DNA from: Sinorhizobium arboris LMG 14919
GTDB taxonomy: Bacteria; Pseudomonadota; Alphaproteobacteria; Rhizobiales; Rhizobiaceae
Reading direction: 5' to 3'
Length of the DNA stretch: 64,000 bases
Assembly (NCBI RefSeq): GCF_000427465.1
Contig: NZ_ATYB01000014.1
Coordinates: 1,449,570-1,513,569 of the forward strand
In this document: positions 42,497 to 51,445 of the stretch, in pieces
Layout of the letters: each line of letters opens with the position of its first letter
Position numbering within the stretch: position 1 is the stretch's first letter
Translations under genes and position numbers: made by a program
The notes under the pieces: generated by a model
The model's input: only the letters and a program-made list of their open reading frames with translations
Told to the model about the DNA's origin: nothing
Databases searched by the model: none

Positions 42497-43576
42497 ATGA
42501 AATGGCAAGCGGCGCGCTTGCGCTTATGCTTATTGTGGCGTTGCACCGAAGCGCAGCGAATGCGTGTCGCAATGGGGCAAGGGGGAAGCGTCACCTTGGA
42601 AGCGGCTCACAGTACCGTCGTTGCGGCGCGCGCGCGCGCCGGCATGATATTCATCGATGGTGGAACCTTCTCGATGGGGTCCGACGGACACTATCCGGAA
42701 GAGGGGCCGGTGCATCGCGTTAGCGTCGATGGCTTTCATATCGATGAATCGCCTGTGACGAACGCCGAGTTTTCGGAATTCGTAGCCGCGACCGGCTATC
42801 GCACATTTGCGGAATCTCCCCCCGATCCACGGGACTATCCCGGTATCCTGCCGGAGATGCTGTACGCCGGTTCGCTGGTCTTTCATCAGCCGAATAGGGC
42901 CGTCGACCTGCAAGACTGGACTCAATGGTGGATATTTCTGAAAGGCGCCTGCTGGCGTCACCCGTACGGTCCCGGGAGCAGCGTCAAAGGGTTGGACGAC
43001 CATCCGGTTGTTCATGTTTCCTATCACGACGCGCTCGCCTACGCGCGGTGGAGGGGCAAGGATCTCCCGACGGAGGCCGAGTGGGAATTTGCTGCCAGAG
43101 GCGGCCTCGATGCCACTGAATATGCCTGGGGCTCGGAACTTACCCCCGCCGGACGCCATCTTGCCAATACCTGGCAAGGGGCCTTCCCCATAGTGAACGA
43201 CGTAGAGGACGGCTATTCGCGCACCTCTCCGGTCAGGGCCTTCCCGCCGAACGGATACGGCCTGTACGACATGATAGGGAACGTTTGGGAATGGACGTCC
43301 GACTGGTTCTCGCCGCGGCACGAGGCAGACGCATCGAAGGCGTGCTGTGTTCCCAGGAACCCGCGCGGCGGGCGCCAAGCAGACAGCTACGACCCCTGTC
43401 ACCCCGAGATAAGAATTCCGCGCAAGGTGTTGAAGGGCGGGTCGCACCTATGCGCGCCCAACTACTGCCGGCGCTATCGTCCAGCGGCGAGGCATGCCGA
43501 ACCTATAGACACGTCGACATGCCACGTAGGTTTCAGATGTGTGGTCAGACCAGGAGGGTCGCATGAAGTCACCTAA
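42497..43576 (+). CDS. Formylglycine-generating enzyme (sulfatase-activating factor)
   Basis: A 359-residue protein of the FGE-sulfatase/SUMF1 fold: FIDGGTFSMGSD near residue 52, DESPVTNAEFSEFV, LPTEAEWEFAARGG, NGYGLYDMIGNVWEWTSDW and a C-terminal KVLKGGSHLCAPNYC. The two copper-binding redox cysteines are Cys319 and Cys324 with RYRPAAR following, so it is a true FGE, not an EgtB-type relative. It converts the sulfatase active-site cysteine to formylglycine before export. The first 45 residues are not conserved-looking and a start at 42,560 or 42,572 is possible. It overlaps the sulfatase start by 14 bases. Confidence 0.92.
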   Translation: MKWQAARLRLCLLWRCTEAQRMRVAMGQGGSVTLEAAHSTVVAARARAGMIFIDGGTFSMGSDGHYPEEGPVHRVSVDGFHIDESPVTNAEFSEFVAATGYRTFAESPPDPRDYPGILPEMLYAGSLVFHQPNRAVDLQDWTQWWIFLKGACWRHPYGPGSSVKGLDDHPVVHVSYHDALAYARWRGKDLPTEAEWEFAARGGLDATEYAWGSELTPAGRHLANTWQGAFPIVNDVEDGYSRTSPVRAFPPNGYGLYDMIGNVWEWTSDWFSPRHEADASKACCVPRNPRGGRQADSYDPCHPEIRIPRKVLKGGSHLCAPNYCRRYRPAARHAEPIDTSTCHVGFRCVVRPGGSHEVT

Positions 43577-45941
43577 GCACACGAGAACACGCTTGTTGGC
43601 GGCGAGCACGGCAATCCTGCTGTTGGGCGCTCCCGCAATGGCCCAGGAATCGCTGCCTTTTCCGCCGAAAGCTTCGGGGAGCAAGGCCGGCCCGACGATA
43701 GCTCAGTCCACGTACAGCCCGTTGCCGGCGCAGCAGCGCCTTCCCGCGAACGCGCCGAACATCGTCGTCATCATGCTCGACGACGTCGGCCCGGCGCTGC
43801 CGGACACCTTCGGCGGAGTGATCGATACGCCGACGCTGAGCCGTCTTGCGCAGGACGGTGTGTCCTACAATCGTTTCCACAATGCCGCCATGTGCTCTCC
43901 CACCCGGGCGGCCTTGCTGACGGGGCGTAATCATCATCGGGTCGGAAGCGGCCAGATCGCCGAGTTGGCAAACGACTGGGACGGATACACCGGGAGGATA
44001 CCCCGCACATCCGCGACCGCCGCGAAGGTGCTTGGCTATTATGGCTACGCGACCGCAGCCTTCGGCAAGTGGCACAATACCCCGGCCAATGAAACGACAG
44101 CCGTCGGGCCGTATGCGGACTGGCCCGCGGGCGAAGGGATTGGCTTCGATTACTTCTATGGTTTTCTTGCCGGAGAGTCCTCCCAGTGGGAACCCGCCGT
44201 GGTCGAGAACACAGTTCGCGTCGACCCGTCTCACGGGAAGGAAGGCTACCACTTCACCGAGGACATGACCGACAAGGCGGTGTCGTGGATGAAGCAGGTG
44301 CACGCGCTGACTCCCGACCGGCCCTTCTTCATGTACTGGGCGCCCGGCGCCGCGCATGGTCCGCATCACATATTCAAGGAATGGGCAGACAAATACGCGG
44401 GCAAATTCGATGACGGCTGGGATGTCATGCGGGAACGCATCTATGACCGCCAAAAACAACTCGGCTGGGTACCCCAGAACACGGAACTGACGCCGCGTCC
44501 GGATACGCTCGCCGGATGGCAGGACATTCCAGAAGACGAGAAGCCGTTCCAGCGCCGACTGATGGAGGTCTTCGCAGGGTATACCGAACATGCGGACACT
44601 CAGGCCGGACGCCTGCTCGATGCGCTCGACGAATTGGGAGTTCGCGACAATACTCTGATCTTCTATATCTGGGGCGACAACGGTTCCAGCGCGGAAGGCC
44701 AGAATGGCACGATCAGCGAACTGCTGGCCCAGAACGGCATCGCTACCGAGATCAAGGACCATATTCGCGCGATGAACGACCTGGGCGGGATGGACGTTCT
44801 CGGATCACCCAAGGCAGATAACATGTATCATGCCGGCTGGGCATGGGCCGGTTCCACGCCGCATCGATCGACCAAGCTGGTCGCAGCACATTTCGGCGGA
44901 ACACGTACGCCGCTCGTGGTCTCTTGGCCGAGCAGAATAAAGCCCGACAAAAAACCACGCTCCCAGTTTCATCATGTCAACGATATCGTACCCACGATCT
45001 ACGACGTCCTGGACATCCAACCGCCCAAGCTCGTGGACGGCATCACCCAGGACCCCCTGGATGGTGTCAGCATGACTTACACCTTCGACTCTCCCGAAGC
45101 ATCGGGGCAAAAGAAGGAGCAGTACTTCGAGATCATGGGCAGCCGTGCCATCTATCAGGAAGAGTGGATCGCATCGGTCTTTGGACCCCGCACACCATGG
45201 ACTCCCGGCCTCGATCCCGCCATCTTCAAATGGTCGCCGGATGACGACGCATGGGAGCTCCATGACCTCAGCCAGGACTACTCCCAGGCGAAGGACGTCG
45301 CGGCCGATCATCCCGAAAAAGTCGAAGCGCTCAAGAAGGCGTTTGGCGTTCAGGCTGAAGCCAACAAGGTGTTTCCGGTCGGGGGAGGATTGTGGTCTGC
45401 CGTCTTCCACCCGGAAGATGCGCCGTCCAACCCTGCGACCGAGTTCCAGTTCACGCAAGACGTGATCGGTGTTCCCGAGTTCACGGCGCCGAAAGTTGGA
45501 GCCCGCAGCAATCTTGTCACCGTAGAGGCGGACTTGAAGGCCGACTCCGAGGGCGTACTATACGCGTTGGGGGCCTTTTCAGGTGGAGTCGCTTTGTGGA
45601 TTGAGAACGGCAAGCTCACCTATGAGTACAATCTGTTCGAGATCGAGCGGACGCGTCTCGAATCCTCCGAGCCGCTGCCGAGCGGCAAAGTCAATATCGA
45701 GGTCGAAACGCGCAAGTCCGGCCCCAATCGCGGTGCACCGCTCGACGTCGTTATCCGCATCGACGGGAAAGAGGTGGCGAAGGGACGCGTGCCGCGCTCC
45801 GCGCCGCTCGCGTTTACTGCCAATGACGCCTTCGACGTGGGCAGAGACAGCTACTCTCCAGTCTCCCTCGCATACTTTGACCGCAAGCCGTTTGCGTTCA
45901 ACGGCAAGATCGAACGTCTGAAAGTCGAATACCTGAAGTGA
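43563..45941 (+). CDS. Arylsulfatase, periplasmic
   Basis: A 792-residue exported protein from ATG 43,563, preceded by AGGAGG. Sec signal peptide to about residue 27. The sulfatase domain begins NIVVIMLDDVG (metal-binding Asp73-Asp74); Cys111 in CSPTRAALLTGR is the residue converted to formylglycine by the enzyme encoded just upstream. DNGSSAEGQNG carries further metal ligands. Residues from about 630 form an extra beta-rich domain (VTVEADLKADSEGVLYALGAFSGG) that resembles a carbohydrate-binding jelly roll. It releases sulfate from organic sulfate esters. Confidence 0.93.
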   Translation: MKSPKHTRTRLLAASTAILLLGAPAMAQESLPFPPKASGSKAGPTIAQSTYSPLPAQQRLPANAPNIVVIMLDDVGPALPDTFGGVIDTPTLSRLAQDGVSYNRFHNAAMCSPTRAALLTGRNHHRVGSGQIAELANDWDGYTGRIPRTSATAAKVLGYYGYATAAFGKWHNTPANETTAVGPYADWPAGEGIGFDYFYGFLAGESSQWEPAVVENTVRVDPSHGKEGYHFTEDMTDKAVSWMKQVHALTPDRPFFMYWAPGAAHGPHHIFKEWADKYAGKFDDGWDVMRERIYDRQKQLGWVPQNTELTPRPDTLAGWQDIPEDEKPFQRRLMEVFAGYTEHADTQAGRLLDALDELGVRDNTLIFYIWGDNGSSAEGQNGTISELLAQNGIATEIKDHIRAMNDLGGMDVLGSPKADNMYHAGWAWAGSTPHRSTKLVAAHFGGTRTPLVVSWPSRIKPDKKPRSQFHHVNDIVPTIYDVLDIQPPKLVDGITQDPLDGVSMTYTFDSPEASGQKKEQYFEIMGSRAIYQEEWIASVFGPRTPWTPGLDPAIFKWSPDDDAWELHDLSQDYSQAKDVAADHPEKVEALKKAFGVQAEANKVFPVGGGLWSAVFHPEDAPSNPATEFQFTQDVIGVPEFTAPKVGARSNLVTVEADLKADSEGVLYALGAFSGGVALWIENGKLTYEYNLFEIERTRLESSEPLPSGKVNIEVETRKSGPNRGAPLDVVIRIDGKEVAKGRVPRSAPLAFTANDAFDVGRDSYSPVSLAYFDRKPFAFNGKIERLKVEYLK

Positions 45942-45977
45942 TCCCCGGTGTCGGCCGAAGGCGATGCTGAAACCCCT

Positions 45978-46010
45978 GGAGCGGCAAACACTCGTTTGCC
46001 GCTCCTCTTT
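45978..46010 (+). terminator. Terminator of the FGE-sulfatase unit
   Basis: GGAGCGGCAAAC and GTTTGCCGCTCC form a perfect 12-bp stem with a four-base loop, followed by TCTTT. It lies 36 bases after the sulfatase stop and separates it from the hydrolase gene. Confidence 0.85.
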
Positions 46011-46049
46011 CCGCCGGTGCGTATACGGCGTTGAAGAGGAGTAATTGAA

Positions 46050-47363
46050 TTGACGCGGCACTTCTCCCGCAACGCCAAAGGCGGAGAACCGCCATCATGG
46101 CGCCTTTTGCCGAGCGTCGTAGCCTTGAGCGTGGCGGCGCTTTCCGCATGTGCGGGCCGCCCGACAGGGGTCCTGGAGCCGGTAGCGGCCAATCCGTCGG
46201 CCGCTCAAGTCGAGATGCTGGTCACGACAACCCGGAGCCGCGCGGAAGAGCCGGGCGAGATGTTCAGCGGAGAGCGCGCGCAAAGCCCGACATTCGCGGA
46301 AATCACCGTGTCGATTCCGCCCGATACCGCTCGTAAGGCCGGTGAAGTCGCCTGGCCGCGCAAACTACCGCCCAATGCCGGGACGGATTTCGCAACCGTG
46401 AAGGCTGCCGAAGTCGACCGCAGTGCAGCCGAGAATTGGTTGAACACGCATGTGCGCAAGAGCCCTGACGGCAGCGTCCTCGTCTTTATCCATGGGTTCA
46501 ACAATCACTTCGAGGATGCAGTCTTCCGTTTCGCGCAGATCATCCACGACTCGGGCGCGCATAGTGTCCCGGTGCTCGCGACCTGGCCGTCGCGCGGGAG
46601 CCTGCTGGCCTATGGCTACGATCGCGAAAGCACCAACTACACCCGCAACGCGGTGGAGCGCCTGTTCCAGTATCTGGCGCGGGATCCCGAGGTCAAGGAA
46701 GTATCGATCCTGGCGCATTCGATGGGCAATTGGCTGGCGCTGGAGTCCCTGCGCCAGATGGCCATACGCAATGACGGACTGCCGGCGAAGTTCAGGAACG
46801 TCATGCTGGCGGCGCCGGACGTAGATGTAGACGTCTTCGGTTCGCAGATCGCCGACATGGGCAAGCAACGGCCGCGCTTCACACTTTTCGTCTCGCGCGA
46901 CGACCGTGCACTCGCCGTTTCTCGTCGCGTCTGGGGAAATGTCTCCCGGCTGGGAGCGATTGATCCGGAGCAGTCGCCCTATAAGGAGGAACTGGCGGCG
47001 AATGGGATCACCGTCGTCGATCTTACCAAAGTCAAGGCAGGCGACAATCTGCACCACACGAAGTTCGCGCAGTCGCCTGAAATCGTACAACTGATCGGCA
47101 GGCGCCTTTCCAGTGGTCAAACCTTGACCGACAGCCGCTTGGGTCTTGGCGACCATATCGTCGCGGCGACGTCCGGGGCCGCCCACACCGTTGGAACGGC
47201 CGCCGGACTGGTCGTTGCCGCACCCGCTGCCATCGTCGATCAGAACACTCGGCAGAATTACGTCCACCACGTCGAGACGCTCGCCGGGCCATCCGGCGGA
47301 GCGAGGTCAAAGACGGCTGCGTGCCGGAAGGAGAGCCGGGCGGGGTCGGGACACTGCCCGTAG
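46050..47363 (+). CDS. Predicted lipoprotein alpha/beta hydrolase (DUF900 family)
   Basis: A 437-residue protein started at TTG 46,050, eight bases after GAGGAG. A lipobox LSAC with Cys34 follows a hydrophobic segment. The DUF900 domain covers about residues 55-330: VLVFIHGFNNHFEDAVFR (oxyanion loop, His148), ATWPSRGSLLAYGYDRES and the nucleophile elbow AHSMGNW with Ser224. Lipases or esterases of this family are poorly characterised. The last 25 residues (SKTAACRKESRAGSGHCP) look unlike the rest and may reflect a 3' frameshift. A strong terminator separates it from the sulfatase. Confidence 0.85.
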   Translation: MTRHFSRNAKGGEPPSWRLLPSVVALSVAALSACAGRPTGVLEPVAANPSAAQVEMLVTTTRSRAEEPGEMFSGERAQSPTFAEITVSIPPDTARKAGEVAWPRKLPPNAGTDFATVKAAEVDRSAAENWLNTHVRKSPDGSVLVFIHGFNNHFEDAVFRFAQIIHDSGAHSVPVLATWPSRGSLLAYGYDRESTNYTRNAVERLFQYLARDPEVKEVSILAHSMGNWLALESLRQMAIRNDGLPAKFRNVMLAAPDVDVDVFGSQIADMGKQRPRFTLFVSRDDRALAVSRRVWGNVSRLGAIDPEQSPYKEELAANGITVVDLTKVKAGDNLHHTKFAQSPEIVQLIGRRLSSGQTLTDSRLGLGDHIVAATSGAAHTVGTAAGLVVAAPAAIVDQNTRQNYVHHVETLAGPSGGARSKTAACRKESRAGSGHCP

Positions 47364-47505
47364 CCGGCATCCAATGGATTCCGACGGCGGGTCGTCGGAA
47401 CTATCCGCGAGGAAAAAATCCGACGAGGCATTCGACGTTGCGACTACCGGACGCCATCTCAAGCGCAGCTTTACATTACTCCCACCCCGGGAGGGCTCAT
47501 CGCCT

Positions 47506-50500
47506 TCACCCGGCTTTTGCGAGCGCTGCCAGCTGTGTCATCACCATCGCGGCGCCGGAAAGGCGTTTCTCCGGTGTCGCGAGGTCGCGCTGGAAGAAAA
47601 TGCTCTGGTCCGGGCGGATCTTGGCGATTGTTCCCTGTTTCGCGATGTAGCCCACGAGTGCCGCGGGATTGGGAAATTCCTTGTTGCGGAACTGGACCAC
47701 CACGCCCTTCGGCCCGGCATCGAGCTTTTCGACGTTCGCCGTGCGGCAGAGCGACTTGACGTAGACGATCTTCAGGAGGTGCTGCACCTCCGTCGGCAGC
47801 GGCCCGAAACGGTCGATCAGCTCCGCACCGAAGCCGTCGATCTCCTTGAGGTCCGACAGTTCGCCCAGGCGCCGATATAGGCCGAGCCGCAGATTGAGGT
47901 CCGGCACATATTCTTCCGGAATCATCACCGGGGTCCCGACCGATATCTGCGGCGACCAGCCGGTATCGTGGATCTCCTCCTCGCCCTTGAGTTCGGCAAC
48001 CGCCTCCTCCAGCATCTGCTGGTAGAGCTCGAAGCCGACCTCCTTGATGTGACCCGACTGCTCCTCGCCGAGCAGATTACCCGCCCCGCGGATGTCGAGG
48101 TCGTGGCTGGCGAGCTGGAACCCGGCTCCAAGCGTGTCAAGCGACTGCAGGACCTTGAGGCGACGTTCCGCCGGCCCCGTCAACATCTTGTTGACGGGAA
48201 GTGTGAAGAGCGCGAAGGCGCGGACCTTGGAGCGCCCTACCCGACCGCGCAGCTGATAGAGCTGGGCAAGGCCGAACATATCTGCGCGATGCACGATCAG
48301 GGTGTTGGCGGTCGGCACGTCGAGACCGGACTCGACGATCGTCGTCGAGAGGAGCACATCGTAGCGCCCTTCGTAAAAGGCGTTCATGATATCTTCGAGC
48401 TCGGTCGCCGGCATTTGCCCGTGCGCCACTGCAACTTTCAGTTCCGGCACGTCGGATTTCAGGAAATCGTGGATTTCCGGGAGATCGCTCACGCGCGGGC
48501 AGACATAGAAGCTCTGGCCGCCGCGGTAGTGCTCTCGCATCAGCGTCTCTCGGATCACCAAGGCATCGAAGGGCGAAATGAAGGTTCGCACCGCCATACG
48601 GTCGACCGGCGGCGTCGTGATCAGCGACAGTTCGCGTACGCCGGTGAGGGCAAGCTGCAGCGTCCGCGGAATGGGCGTCGCCGAGAGCGTGAGGACGTGC
48701 ACATCGGTCTTCAGCTCTTTCAGGCGTTCCTTGTGCTTGACGCCGAAATGCTGCTCCTCGTCGATGATGAGCAGGCCGAGATTGGCGAATTTGATCGACG
48801 AGCCGAGCAGAGCGTGCGTGCCGACCACGATGTCCGTCTTGCCTTCGGCGACCTCCTTCTTCGTCAGCGCCAGGTCCTTCGAGCCGACCAGGCGGGAGGC
48901 CTGCTGGATCCTTATCGGCAATCCGCGGAAACGATCGGAGAAGGTCTTGAAGTGCTGCCGCGCAAGCAGTGTCGTCGGGACGACCACGGCGACCTGCACG
49001 CCGTTCATCGCCGCGATGAAAGCGGCACGCAGCGCCACCTCCGTCTTGCCGAAGCCGACATCGCCGCATACGAGGCGATCCATGGGCCGGCCGCGGCCGA
49101 GATCGTCGCGGACAGCATCGATCGAGTTCAGTTGGTCCTCGGTCTCGTCATAGGGGAAGCGGGCGGCGAATTCGTCGTAGACCCCGTCCTGCGCCGCAAG
49201 GACCGGGGCATGGCGCGTATGTCTTTCGGCAGCAATGCGGATGAGGCCGCCGGCCATGTCGAGCAGCCGCTTCTTGAGCTTGGCCTTGCGCGCCTGCCAG
49301 GCGACACCGCCGAGCTTGTCGAGGACCGCATCGGTTCCTTCCGAGCCGTAGCGCGACAGAAGCTCGATGTTTTCCACCGGCAGGAACAGCTTGGCATCGT
49401 CCGCATAGACGAGCTCGAGGCAGTCATGCGGCGCGCCGGCGGCCTCGATCGTCCTGAGGCCAACGAAGCGTCCGATACCGTGCTCGGCGTGCACGACATA
49501 ACTGCCCTCGTCGAGGCCGGTCACTTCCGCGATGAAATCCGCGCCACGTTTGCGGCGCTTGGAGCGGCGGACCAGACGATCGCCGAGAATATCCTGCTCG
49601 CCGATGAGAACGAGATCACCGGTTTCAAATCCCGCTTCGAGGCTGAGCACCGCCGATGCGACCTCGCCCGGCTTGAGCGATCCAAGTTCCGATAGCGCAT
49701 CGATCGGGCGGATATTGGCAAGACCATGCTCGCCCAGAACCTGGAGCAACCGGTCGAGGGAGCCTTCCGTCCAGCCGGACACGATGACCTTGGCGCCTTC
49801 AGCGCGCTTCTCTGCGACATGCTTCACGGCCTGATCGAAAACATTGGTGCGCGTGCCATCGCTTTCGGCCTCGCCCGCCGGTTTGGCCCAACGCAGGCCC
49901 TGGCGCGCTTCGATATTCATGACCTGGCGGGCTTCGCCCTCGTGTTCGGAAAAGGGCGATAGGCGGACCGCGTTGCGCTCCGCCAGTGCCTCGCCGAAGC
50001 TCTTCGCAGTGAGATAGAGCATCTCCGGCGGCACGGGCTTGTAGGGCGTGCCCTGGCTGACCTGAGACTTGCCCGGTGAAGCGGAGGCAAGACGCGCGTC
50101 GTAGTAGTCGAGAACGAGCTTCGAGCGTTCTGCCGCGGCCTCTCGCGCCAGATGGTCGGTTACGATGCTGAAGCCGTCGAGATAGTCGAAGACCGTTTCG
50201 AGCCGATCGTAGAAGAGCGGCAGCCAATGCTCCATCCCCGCATAGCGTCGCCCTTCCGACACGGCCTGATAAAGCGCATCGTCGCGCGTCGCTGCTCCGA
50301 AGAGCGAAAGATACTGCTTTCGGAAATGGCTGATCGTCTCAGGCGTCAGGGATACCTCGCTCATCGGATTGAGATCGAGGGACCGGACCTGCCCGATCGT
50401 TCGCTGGCTTGCGGGGTCGAAGGAGCGGATCGCTTCCAGCGTGTCGCCGAAGAAGTCAAGGCGCAAGGGCTCACCGCTACCGGGCACATAAACGTCGAGG

Positions 50501-51021
50501 ATGCCTCCCCGTACGGCGAATTCGCCCATCTCGCGCACGGTCGGCACCCGTTCGAAGCCGTTGCGCTCGAGCCGGGCGGCAAGGTCGTCCATGCGGATCT
50601 GGTTGCCGGGCCGCGCCGTGAAGGCGAGGCTCTCGATCACATCCTGCGGCGACATCCTTTGCAACGCTGCGTTGACGGTGACGAGTACGATCGCCGGATG
50701 CGGTTTCCTGCGGTGGGCAACCAAGGCGCTCAGCGCCGCGAGCCGGCGCGCCGAGGTGTCGGCGCTCGGCGAGACGCGGTCATAGGGCAGACAGTCCCAA
50801 CCGGGCAGCGTCAGGACCGGGATATCGGGAGCAACAAAACCGAGCACCTGTTCGAGATCTGCGACCTTCTGGCCATCGGAAAGGACATAAGCAACGGGTG
50901 CCCCTGCCCGGGCGAGTTCGGCGAGAACGAGCGCCTCGGCGCCGGTTGGCACCGGGCCGATCGTAATTTCCCGCGTCGCCGCAAGAATCTTCCTAGGGTC
51001 GAGGCCAGGTATCATCGTCAT
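47506..51021 (-). CDS. mfd: Transcription-repair coupling factor Mfd
   Basis: A 1171-residue protein of normal length. The N-terminal UvrB-like region (about 20-350) is followed by the RNA polymerase-interaction Tudor-like domain (DEGSYVVHAEHGIGRFVGL). The RecG-like translocase has Walker A in CGDVGFGKTEVALRAAF, the DEEQH box in LLIIDEEQHFGVKHKE, and motif VI in QLYQLRGRVGRS. A C-terminal TRCF domain starts near YEGRYD. Mfd removes RNA polymerase stalled at lesions and recruits UvrA. sdhE lies two bases upstream on the same strand. Confidence 0.97.
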   Translation of the reverse strand: MTMIPGLDPRKILAATREITIGPVPTGAEALVLAELARAGAPVAYVLSDGQKVADLEQVLGFVAPDIPVLTLPGWDCLPYDRVSPSADTSARRLAALSALVAHRRKPHPAIVLVTVNAALQRMSPQDVIESLAFTARPGNQIRMDDLAARLERNGFERVPTVREMGEFAVRGGILDVYVPGSGEPLRLDFFGDTLEAIRSFDPASQRTIGQVRSLDLNPMSEVSLTPETISHFRKQYLSLFGAATRDDALYQAVSEGRRYAGMEHWLPLFYDRLETVFDYLDGFSIVTDHLAREAAAERSKLVLDYYDARLASASPGKSQVSQGTPYKPVPPEMLYLTAKSFGEALAERNAVRLSPFSEHEGEARQVMNIEARQGLRWAKPAGEAESDGTRTNVFDQAVKHVAEKRAEGAKVIVSGWTEGSLDRLLQVLGEHGLANIRPIDALSELGSLKPGEVASAVLSLEAGFETGDLVLIGEQDILGDRLVRRSKRRKRGADFIAEVTGLDEGSYVVHAEHGIGRFVGLRTIEAAGAPHDCLELVYADDAKLFLPVENIELLSRYGSEGTDAVLDKLGGVAWQARKAKLKKRLLDMAGGLIRIAAERHTRHAPVLAAQDGVYDEFAARFPYDETEDQLNSIDAVRDDLGRGRPMDRLVCGDVGFGKTEVALRAAFIAAMNGVQVAVVVPTTLLARQHFKTFSDRFRGLPIRIQQASRLVGSKDLALTKKEVAEGKTDIVVGTHALLGSSIKFANLGLLIIDEEQHFGVKHKERLKELKTDVHVLTLSATPIPRTLQLALTGVRELSLITTPPVDRMAVRTFISPFDALVIRETLMREHYRGGQSFYVCPRVSDLPEIHDFLKSDVPELKVAVAHGQMPATELEDIMNAFYEGRYDVLLSTTIVESGLDVPTANTLIVHRADMFGLAQLYQLRGRVGRSKVRAFALFTLPVNKMLTGPAERRLKVLQSLDTLGAGFQLASHDLDIRGAGNLLGEEQSGHIKEVGFELYQQMLEEAVAELKGEEEIHDTGWSPQISVGTPVMIPEEYVPDLNLRLGLYRRLGELSDLKEIDGFGAELIDRFGPLPTEVQHLLKIVYVKSLCRTANVEKLDAGPKGVVVQFRNKEFPNPAALVGYIAKQGTIAKIRPDQSIFFQRDLATPEKRLSGAAMVMTQLAALAKAG

Positions 51022-51023
51022 GT

Positions 51024-51329
51024 CTACTTCGTTTCGTGGCGAACCGGGTCGAAATCAGGGCGATAGGCAGCGATACGGGCAAAGAGTTCCGTCGCATAAC
51101 GATCGGGCAGCGGATTTTCGCCGGTAATCCAGCGGACGAGGTCGTTGTCCTCCTCCCGCATGATCGCCTCCAGTTCGTCGAGTTCCGTCTCCGACAAGGT
51201 CGCAAGCTCCGCCTCGGCGAACTGGCCGAGGATCAGGTCCATCTCCCGAATGCCGCGGTGCCACGCGCGGAAAAGAATCCTGCGCCGACGCGGGTCGAGA
51301 TCGGCGCTCGTGCGAGAAATGCCGGTCAT
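51024..51329 (-). CDS. sdhE: FAD assembly factor SdhE (YgfY family)
   Basis: A 101-residue small helical protein with the family motif RGIREMD at residues 25-31 (RGxxE essential for flavinylation) and DNDLVRWITGENPLP in the middle. SdhE aids covalent FAD attachment to succinate dehydrogenase. It sits directly in front of mfd in the same operon and is divergent from recG, a conserved rhizobial order. Confidence 0.93.
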   Translation of the reverse strand: MTGISRTSADLDPRRRRILFRAWHRGIREMDLILGQFAEAELATLSETELDELEAIMREEDNDLVRWITGENPLPDRYATELFARIAAYRPDFDPVRHETK

Positions 51330-51445
51330 GGGATGTCCTTCCTGTCGTCCGCCGTCTGGCGGACCGAGATCATGGGCTCTATAAACGCTGGAAAGCGGGT
51401 TGTCAGCCTTGCCAAAGCCGGAATTATCGTCGCAATTTCATTGCT

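Noticed and set aside
47968..49695. A 575-codon open frame opposite mfd
   Set aside because: Antisense shadow of the translocase domain of Mfd.
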